DNA of 6,293 bases, taken from positions 1-6,293 of the forward strand of contig JAEEGU010000133.1 of NCBI GenBank assembly GCA_016280485.1, in the 5' to 3' direction. Position 1 is the first letter of the stretch. Every line of letters starts with the position of its first letter. The DNA is from Bacillota bacterium (GTDB lineage: Bacteria > Bacillota > Clostridia > Peptostreptococcales > Anaerovoracaceae). Of the stretch, positions 1-5,327 are shown one piece after another. The notes beneath the pieces are model-generated. The model was not told the DNA's origin and ran no database searches. It saw nothing but the letters and a program-made list of their open reading frames with translations. A program made the translations under genes and the position numbers.

Positions 1-2371
1 CACGATGTACCGCGGCGAGCACGCGACAAACGGCATAGAGACGGCCCACGTCGTGACGGCCGACATAAAGTCGGGCAAGCTCAAGGCGTTCGTGATTAAC
101 GGCGAGGTTCACTCCAAGAGCAAGGTGGGCGACTTCATTTCATACCTTGAGAACCAAGGCTACAAAGTGGTTGCCGGCATTAACGGCGACATTTTCGACA
201 CCTCCTCGGGTACGGCAAAGGGACTCGTGATTCACGACGGAAATATCGTAACCGGCGGCTATGCTTCGGACAGAGTCATTGCAATAACAGAGGATGGCGA
301 TGTATCACTTGAGCCTGCAAAGCTGCAGTACAACATTGATTGCACGATTGAGTGGCAGCAAGAGGTTGCAAGCGGTTCGGCCGTTCAGGTACCTGTCGAA
401 AAGGAAAGAACGGTTACGGTAGAGGAGCCCGTGCTCGATGAGAACGGAAACCCGGTTGTCGATGAAAACGGCAATCCGGTAACAACCACCGTAGAAAAGA
501 CGGAAACCTATATCGATTACGAGCTTCAGGAATCGACAGAGACGGTTTACGAGACAGTAACTAAGGATAAAAATTTAGAAATCGGATTCTTTAATGTGCC
601 GCACGGCGGAGCAAATGCACTTCATCTTTACAACAGACATTACGGCACCTCGACAAAAACCACAGGCTCAAATGCCGAGGCTGTAATAGAGGTAAGCGAT
701 GTTCAGTTAAGAGTTAACGGAACTATTAAGGGAACTGTTAAATCCGTGGGTATGGACGTTGCAAATACAGCGATTGGAGACAATCAGCTGGTGCTTTCGA
801 CGGTGGCAGGTTCAGCAACCTATAATTACATCTGTATGCTGAAAATCGGGTCCGAAGTTGAGATAAAAGTTACCGATCCTTACGGTACAAATTTACAAAA
901 TGCAAAGGAGGCCGTGGGCATATATTACTCGCTCGTTGAAAACGGCAGCAACGTTACCGTGGGCGGAACCTTAAATCCGAGAACAGCGATCGGATTTAAA
1001 TCGGACGGCACTTTCGTGATGGCAGAGGTTGACGGCAGACAGTCATCTGTATCAAAGGGCCTGGGCTTAAAGGACCTCGGCGATTTCATGCTGGATCTCG
1101 GCTGTACCTGCGCGGTAAACCTTGACGGCGGCGGTTCGTCGGTTATGTATGTTCGTAAAGCCGGCGAGAACAATGCTGCAACGCGCCTTTCAAGCCCGAG
1201 CGAGGGCAGTGAGAGAAATGTGGCAAATGCGATAATTCTCGCTTACAAGGCGGACAGCGTGCCTGCGGAGGCAAGACACCTTAATATCAGCGCTTCGAAC
1301 ATCCTGGCTATGCCGGGCGCGAAGGTGGAGCTTTCGGCGACTGCTTCAAACGCCAATTACGAAAAGACGAGCCTGCCGGGCAGCGTAAGCTACAGCGTGA
1401 CAGGCGACGGTAATCCAAGCATAAGCGGAAATGTGCTGACAGTCGGCACGCTTACGGGCGTGAACACCGTGACAGCGACGGCAGGAAAGGCGTCAGGTAC
1501 CAAAAATGTCACAGTGGTCAATGATATAATAATAAAGCCGTCGGTAAATAAGCTCTCGCTTGGCGCCGGCGAATCAAAGGATATCAATGTCAGCGCGGTT
1601 TACGGCAGTGGAAACGTAAATGTGCCCGTAGCCTGCAGCGAGGATCTTTTTAAGTTCGAATGCGACGAAAATATCGGAACCATTGATGCAAGCGGCGTAT
1701 TTACCGCTGTCAGCGGAAATGCCGAAAAGGGAAATATCCGTATATCCTACGGCTCAAAGGTTGCAACAATTCCTGTAAGCGTCGGTGCGGATATCGTGGT
1801 ATTCCTTGATACCGCAGAGCACTGGGCAAAGGAGTTCATCGGTAGACTCGCGGCGCTTGAATATCTTGCCGGTATGGGTGAGAACAAGTTCGAGCCTGAT
1901 TCGAATCTGACACGTGCACAGTTCATGGCTATGCTGGCGAAAATCGACGGTGCGGACATGAGTGCTTATGCGGGATCGGGCGAGGCAGCTGCTTCTTCGG
2001 AATTTACCGATGTGACTGCAGCTGACTGGTTCTACACCTATGTTAAATGGGGCATTGAAAAGGGTATAACAAACGGTATGGGCGACGGTACATTCGCGCC
2101 GAACTCACCGATTACAAGAGAGCAGATGGCTGTGATGCTGCTTAAATATGCGCAGAGCCTCGGCTTCATGTTGCCGCAGACAGGCAGTATCCCTACATTT
2201 ACGGATGCAGGACTCATCAGCTCATGGTCGGCAGACTATGTATATACGGCAGCTGCGGCGGGAATCCTGTCGGGCTTTGAAACAGGCGAGTTTAAGCCGC
2301 AGGGAAGTGCGACAAGAGCTCAGGCGGCAAAGGTGATATATGTTTTTGCGGGGCTGAGAGAATTATTTTAG
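1..2371 (+). CDS. SLH-anchored phosphodiester glycosidase (NAGPA/DUF2233 family), 5' partial
   Basis: Predicted surface enzyme that cleaves a sugar from a phosphodiester, by homology to the NAGPA (GlcNAc-1-phosphodiester alpha-N-acetylglucosaminidase) family; the substrate is unknown. Residues are counted from the Met codon at 5, which is probably not the true start: the frame is open to the window edge and the signal peptide and first fold strand are missing. The catalytic domain spans about 1-415, with AGINGDIFD at 57-65, GLVIHDGN at 73-80, NPRTAIG at 324-330, VDGRQ at 342-346, NLDGGGSS at 372-379 and ERNVANAI at 403-410. About 70 extra residues (118-190) form an acidic Thr/Val-rich arm. 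Two Ig/BIG-like beta modules follow (about 423-505 and 510-595). Three SLH domains (about 600-647, 667-716, 732-782) carry LTRAQ, ITREQ and ATRAQ motifs and would bind a secondary cell-wall polymer. The stop is TAG. Family assignment is firm; reaction and substrate are inferred. Confidence 0.88.
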   Translation, partial: TMYRGEHATNGIETAHVVTADIKSGKLKAFVINGEVHSKSKVGDFISYLENQGYKVVAGINGDIFDTSSGTAKGLVIHDGNIVTGGYASDRVIAITEDGDVSLEPAKLQYNIDCTIEWQQEVASGSAVQVPVEKERTVTVEEPVLDENGNPVVDENGNPVTTTVEKTETYIDYELQESTETVYETVTKDKNLEIGFFNVPHGGANALHLYNRHYGTSTKTTGSNAEAVIEVSDVQLRVNGTIKGTVKSVGMDVANTAIGDNQLVLSTVAGSATYNYICMLKIGSEVEIKVTDPYGTNLQNAKEAVGIYYSLVENGSNVTVGGTLNPRTAIGFKSDGTFVMAEVDGRQSSVSKGLGLKDLGDFMLDLGCTCAVNLDGGGSSVMYVRKAGENNAATRLSSPSEGSERNVANAIILAYKADSVPAEARHLNISASNILAMPGAKVELSATASNANYEKTSLPGSVSYSVTGDGNPSISGNVLTVGTLTGVNTVTATAGKASGTKNVTVVNDIIIKPSVNKLSLGAGESKDINVSAVYGSGNVNVPVACSEDLFKFECDENIGTIDASGVFTAVSGNAEKGNIRISYGSKVATIPVSVGADIVVFLDTAEHWAKEFIGRLAALEYLAGMGENKFEPDSNLTRAQFMAMLAKIDGADMSAYAGSGEAAASSEFTDVTAADWFYTYVKWGIEKGITNGMGDGTFAPNSPITREQMAVMLLKYAQSLGFMLPQTGSIPTFTDAGLISSWSADYVYTAAAAGILSGFETGEFKPQGSATRAQAAKVIYVFAGLRELF
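431..478 (+). repeat. Two-copy 24-bp in-frame tandem repeat (VxDENGNP)
   Basis: Two adjacent 24-bp units (431-454 and 455-478) encode VLDENGNP and VVDENGNP, followed by another Val codon. The units match at 19 of 24 positions. Four of the five differences are silent, so the peptide is better conserved than the DNA. The repeat sits in the inserted arm of the surface glycosidase. Similar DENGNP runs are known in low-complexity stretches of Firmicutes surface proteins (recalled, not searched). Confidence 0.8.
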
Positions 2372-2380
2372 GGGAAGGCT
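2370..2380 (+). repeat. Possible remnant of the right end of the intergenic hairpin repeat
   Basis: The 11 bases AGGGGAAGGCT here are identical to 3730-3740, the right arm and edge of the hairpin element between the M16 peptidase and dut genes. The match starts inside the TAG stop codon of the SLH gene and lies in a short intergenic gap, where such elements usually sit. The left arm is absent, so no hairpin can form here. It could be a decayed copy or chance. Confidence 0.3.
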
Positions 2381-2393
2381 AAGTAAATATAAA

Positions 2394-2398
2394 AGGAG
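2394..2398 (+). promoter_or_regulatory. Ribosome-binding site of the M16 peptidase gene, long spacing
   Basis: AGGAG is the only good Shine-Dalgarno match before the ATG at 2413, but 14 bases separate them, more than the usual 5-9. An in-frame TAG at 2404-2406 rules out a start between the two, and the encoded N-terminus (MFKTRKLDCGARIV) fits the family, so ATG 2413 is retained. Confidence 0.6.
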
Positions 2399-2412
2399 AT
2401 TGGTAGACGACT

Positions 2413-3663
2413 ATGTTTAAGACCAGAAAACTTGATTGCGGTGCACGCATCGTAATGGAAGAAAATTCATACGTAAAGAGCGTTGCAATAGGTATATTTG
2501 TAAAGGCAGGCTCGGTGGACGAGAATATCGAATACCAGGGCATTTCCCACTTTGTTGAGCATATGATGTTCAAGGGCACCGACAAGCGCAGTCCAAAGGA
2601 CATCGCTCAGGATGCTGACAAAATTGCGGGCAACATGAACGCATTTACATCAAAGGAACAGACCTGCTATTACATCAAAACTCTAACAGAGCACACTGAA
2701 AAGGCGATAGAGCTTCTGACGGACATATTCATGCATTCACGCTTTGAAACAAGGGAAATGAACCGCGAGAGAAAGGTTATCTTCGAAGAAATGAGCATGT
2801 GCGAGGATACTCCGGACGATCTTGTGTACGAGGTGGCTACCACAAACGTATTTGACGGTAATCCAATCGCGCGTCCAATCATCGGTACCAGAACAGCACT
2901 TCGCCGCATAAATCACGATATATTAAAGGATTATGTAAATAAGGAATACACCGCGGACAGCATCGTTATCTCCGTAGCCGGTAATTTCGACGAAAATCTT
3001 GTCTGCGAAGCATTCGATACGGCACTTTCGGGAATTAAGAAGACAAAGCCTAAAAAGCCTGAAAACATCATAAAGGCAAAGCCTCTCTACGGTGTGAGGG
3101 TAAAGGAAATAGAGCAGAGCCATATCACTCTTGCAACCCGCAGCATAGGCCTCGGAGATGACCTTTATGCAACACTTGCGGTTATTTCGAACATTCTCGG
3201 CGGTACGATGAACTCGCGCCTCTTCCAGAACGTGAGAGAACAAAAGGGCCTTGCTTATTCGGTTTATTCGATGAACCACTGCTACAGCAAGGACGGCGCA
3301 TTTTACATCTATGCGGGAGTAAGCCACAGCAATATCCACAAGGCGATAAACGCGATAAAGGAAGAGCTTGCGCTCTTAAAAAAGAACGGAATTACGGCAG
3401 AAGAACTTGAAACCAGCAAGGTGCAACTAAAGGGCAATTACATCTACGGCCTCGAGAACATTACAGGCCGCATGATGGCAATCGGAAAGAACATGCTGCT
3501 TCTTGACAAATATTTCAGCCCTGATGACATAATCGCCGAAATCGATGGTGTAACCGATGAAAAGCTGGCGAAAGGCATTGATATGGTAAGCGATATTAAT
3601 GCTTATAGCGCAGCTCTGGTGTCGAATCACAGGCCGAAGCTCAAAGATATGGTGCTTGGGTAG
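2413..3663 (+). CDS. M16 family zinc metallopeptidase (MlpA/YmxG-like)
   Basis: Single-chain, 416-residue M16 (insulinase/processing-peptidase) protein, close to the roughly 410 residues usual for Bacillus MlpA/YmxG. The inverted zinc motif HFVEH is at 46-50 (H46 and H50 as ligands, E49 as catalytic base). The third ligand is most likely E126 in the EEM of VIFEEMSM, as in the family spacing. The C-terminal half has the family signature LGGTMNSRLFQ with VREQKGLAYSVYS (about 262-286), which in M16 enzymes helps hold substrate in the closed chamber. I see no signal peptide or membrane segment, so it is probably cytoplasmic. The likely role is degrading short or unfolded peptides; no substrate can be read from sequence. 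It starts 41 bases after the SLH gene stop, so co-transcription is possible, and the hairpin repeat follows its TAG stop. All key residues are intact. Confidence 0.93.
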   Translation: MFKTRKLDCGARIVMEENSYVKSVAIGIFVKAGSVDENIEYQGISHFVEHMMFKGTDKRSPKDIAQDADKIAGNMNAFTSKEQTCYYIKTLTEHTEKAIELLTDIFMHSRFETREMNRERKVIFEEMSMCEDTPDDLVYEVATTNVFDGNPIARPIIGTRTALRRINHDILKDYVNKEYTADSIVISVAGNFDENLVCEAFDTALSGIKKTKPKKPENIIKAKPLYGVRVKEIEQSHITLATRSIGLGDDLYATLAVISNILGGTMNSRLFQNVREQKGLAYSVYSMNHCYSKDGAFYIYAGVSHSNIHKAINAIKEELALLKKNGITAEELETSKVQLKGNYIYGLENITGRMMAIGKNMLLLDKYFSPDDIIAEIDGVTDEKLAKGIDMVSDINAYSAALVSNHRPKLKDMVLG

Positions 3664-3757
3664 CGCCTCAGCCGACGCACACCTCATCCAGTGCACACCT
3701 CATCCGGCCTAGCGGCCACCTTCCCCTCAAGGGGAAGGCTTTAATAACGGAGGAAAT
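3664..3757 (+). repeat. Intergenic palindromic (REP/MITE-like) repeat element
   Basis: This 94-base gap is filled by repeat-like sequence. GCACACCTCATCC occurs twice (3677-3689 and 3693-3705, period 16). Next comes a small hairpin GGCC-TAGC-GGCC (3706-3717), then a perfect 8-bp hairpin CCTTCCCC-TCAA-GGGGAAGG (3719-3738). The pattern CCTCATCC, variable hairpin, CCACCTTCCCC, AAGGGGAAGGCT resembles a dispersed intergenic repeat that I recall from gut Clostridia; that recollection has not been searched. It encodes no protein. The element boundaries are uncertain: the right edge is probably about 3740 and the left edge at or before 3677. The last bases, 3741-3757, hold the dut ribosome-binding site GGAGG (3749-3753). 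Confidence 0.72.
3719..3738 (+). terminator. Strong GC-rich hairpin, possible weak terminator or attenuator
   Basis: An 8-bp perfect stem with a TCAA loop is followed by CTTTAATAA. The stem is stable enough for an intrinsic terminator, but the T-run is only three bases, so full termination is unlikely. It may partly separate M16 peptidase transcription from dut, or protect the 3' end of the M16 message. It also sits 10 bases before the dut ribosome-binding site. Confidence 0.3.
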
Positions 3758-4192
3758 ATGGTAACGATAAAGATAAAATATTTTGACGAGGATATGGAAA
3801 AACTCGCCTATATCGACGGGAAATCCGACTGGATTGACCTGAGGGCCGCAAAGCGCATGGAATTAAAGGCGTGGGAGCAGTATTTCGTGCCGCTCGGGGT
3901 TGCGATGCAGCTTCCGGAAGGGTATGAGGCTCATATTCTGCCAAGAAGCTCTGCATTCAAAAATTACGGGATACTCCAGCCAAACTCCATGGGAATCGTG
4001 GACAACACCTATTGCGGGCCTGATGACCAGTGGCACATGCCGGTTCTGGCAACACGTGATGCAGTCATCGAAAAGGGCGACCGCATTGCGCAGTTTCGAA
4101 TCATGGAAAACCAGCCTCCAATCGAATTTGAGGAAAGCGACCTTTCAGGAAACGTCACCCGCGGCGGTTTCGGATCCACCGGTCGAAAATAG
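3758..4192 (+). CDS. dut: dUTP diphosphatase (dUTPase), Bacillus YncF/YosS type
   Basis: Hydrolyses dUTP to dUMP and pyrophosphate in the cytoplasm, keeping uracil out of DNA and supplying dUMP for thymidylate. The 144 residues carry all five trimeric dUTPase motifs: I, DWIDLRAA (24-31); II, PRSS (62-65); III, NSMGIVDNTYCG (76-87) with catalytic Asp82; IV, KGDRIAQFRI (106-115); V, RGGFGSTG (135-142). Length, the GYEAHILPRSS block and the short motif V match Bacillus YncF/YosS as I recall them. Compared with those, Phe is present in motif V (F138) and absent near position 93 (QWHMP). A dCTP deaminase is unlikely given the GIVDNTY motif and length. The start is supported by GGAGG four bases upstream of ATG. 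The TAG stop overlaps the AGGAG of the next gene, implying coupled translation with dgt. Confidence 0.95.
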   Translation: MVTIKIKYFDEDMEKLAYIDGKSDWIDLRAAKRMELKAWEQYFVPLGVAMQLPEGYEAHILPRSSAFKNYGILQPNSMGIVDNTYCGPDDQWHMPVLATRDAVIEKGDRIAQFRIMENQPPIEFEESDLSGNVTRGGFGSTGRK

Positions 4193-4201
4193 GAGATTTT
4201 T

Positions 4202-5212
4202 ATGAACTATAGAGAAATAACTCAAAAACGAGAACTTGAAACCCTGTCACCCTTTGCGAGCTTTTCGGCACGCACGCTCGGACGCGACGTGTTTGAGGAG
4301 CCGTGCGAGGTCAGGACGGAATACCAGCGCGACCGCGACCGCATTATTCATTCAAAGGCATTCAGACGCCTGATGCACAAAACACAGGTCTTCCTCGCAC
4401 CCGAGGGCGACCATTTCAGAACGCGCTTAACGCACACAATCGAGGTTTCGCAGATAGCGCGCACCATAGCAAGAGCGCTTAATCTAAACGAAGACCTGAC
4501 CGAAGCGATAGCTCTCGGCCATGACCTCGGGCACACGCCTTTCGGCCACAACGGCGAGCAGGTGCTGAACACCATCCACGAGGGTGGGTTCGAGCACAAC
4601 GTCCAGAGCTTACGCGTAGTGGAAGTATTAGAGTCGCACCACGGGCGGCGCGGCATGAACCTTACAAAGGAAGTGCGGGACGGCATAGTGAACCACACAG
4701 GCCCGAATACGCCATTCACGCTTGAGGGACAGATTGTGCGCTTCTCGGACCGCATAGCTTACATAAATCATGACATTGACGATGCCATCAGGAGCGGCGT
4801 TATTAGCGGCGATGATTTGCCGGCTGAATGCGTAAAGGTTCTCGGCACTTCGCACTCAAAGAGAATCAATACGGCGGTTATGGATATAATTGAAAAAAGC
4901 TCAGGTGAAAATCACGTGCTCATGAGCGAAGAGGTTCAGGCGGCTATGGACAAGCTTCGTAGCTTCATGTTCGCAAACGTTTACAAATCAAAGAGAGTAA
5001 AGAGAGATGAGGACCTCAAAAATGTTGAAAACCTCATCAGATCTCTCTACGAATATTACCTTGAAAAGCCGCAGGAGCTGCCTGAGGAAACCTTTGCAAT
5101 GGCTGACGAGTTCGGCATCAAGGAGGTCGTAAAGGACTATATTGCGGGCATGACAGACCGCTATGCTATAAACCTCTATAATGACCTGTTCGTTCCAAAG
5201 GGCTGGAAATAG
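4202..5212 (+). CDS. dgt: dGTPase-like deoxynucleotide triphosphohydrolase (HD domain)
   Basis: HD-superfamily enzyme of the dGTPase/SAMHD1-related group, which converts dNTPs to deoxynucleosides and triphosphate. At 336 residues it is the short form common in Firmicutes. The N-terminal block RDRDRIIHSKAFRRLMHKTQ (43-62) is the family signature. Metal ligands are visible as H78 (RLTHTIEVSQ), H107-D108 (GHDLGHTPFGH) and D183 (RFSDRIAYINHDIDDA). The C-terminal region is helical, with no other recognised domain. Nucleotide preference cannot be told from sequence, since short homologues differ and some need a dNTP activator. The start is clear: AGGAG at 4191-4195, six bases before ATG, overlaps the dut stop. 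Only 9 bases separate the two genes, so dut and dgt form one translational unit. A 115-base leader and dnaG follow; dgt-dnaG-rpoD is a recurrent order in Clostridia. Confidence 0.94.
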   Translation: MNYREITQKRELETLSPFASFSARTLGRDVFEEPCEVRTEYQRDRDRIIHSKAFRRLMHKTQVFLAPEGDHFRTRLTHTIEVSQIARTIARALNLNEDLTEAIALGHDLGHTPFGHNGEQVLNTIHEGGFEHNVQSLRVVEVLESHHGRRGMNLTKEVRDGIVNHTGPNTPFTLEGQIVRFSDRIAYINHDIDDAIRSGVISGDDLPAECVKVLGTSHSKRINTAVMDIIEKSSGENHVLMSEEVQAAMDKLRSFMFANVYKSKRVKRDEDLKNVENLIRSLYEYYLEKPQELPEETFAMADEFGIKEVVKDYIAGMTDRYAINLYNDLFVPKGWK

Positions 5213-5327
5213 CGGATTTGTAGAGAATATAAACAAAAAGTTTAAAAAAATCAATAAAAAACAGAATTTAAAAAAGGAAAGACCTTTTTTATGCAGTATT
5301 GATATATGTGAGGTATGTAAGAGAGTA
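5213..5327 (+). other. AT-rich dnaG leader with minimal start-stop frames
   Basis: This non-coding stretch is very A/T rich in its first 78 bases. It contains A6GG-AAAGA-CCT6 (5270-5290), an 8-bp inverted repeat with only two G:C pairs. Just after it one frame holds three minimal reading frames: ATG CAG TAT TGA (5291-5302), ATG TGA (5306-5311) and ATG TAA (5315-5320). The best Shine-Dalgarno match for dnaG is GAGGT at 5310-5314, 13 bases before ATG 5328 and among these start-stop pairs. I found no convincing -35/-10 pair, so dnaG is probably read through from dgt. Confidence 0.5.

Noticed and set aside
2923..3339. 138-codon antisense open frame within the M16 peptidase gene
   Set aside because: It lies wholly opposite a well-conserved gene with intact motifs, and its translation shows no recognisable domain. 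It is a shadow frame, like the other minus-strand frames over dut, dgt and the SLH gene.
3677..3705. Two 13-base direct repeats as a mini CRISPR array
   Set aside because: The gap between copies is only three bases, so there is no spacer, and no cas genes are present. It fits a partial duplication within a hairpin repeat.
4348..4755. 135-codon antisense open frame over the dGTPase-like gene
   Set aside because: It is opposite the most conserved HD-domain coding region, and its Arg/Ser/Cys-rich translation is typical of the complement of a real gene.
5150..5182. ATGACA ... TATAAT as a sigma-A promoter for dnaG inside the dgt 3' end
   Set aside because: The spacer between the two boxes is 21 bases, too long for a normal sigma-A promoter; 5228-5233 (TATAAA) also lacks a matching -35 box.
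5270..5290. A6GG...CCT6 inverted repeat as an intrinsic terminator after dgt
   Set aside because: The stem has only two G:C pairs and its T-run is part of the stem, so a stable hairpin followed by a free U-tract would not form. It would also cut dnaG off from its likely promoter.
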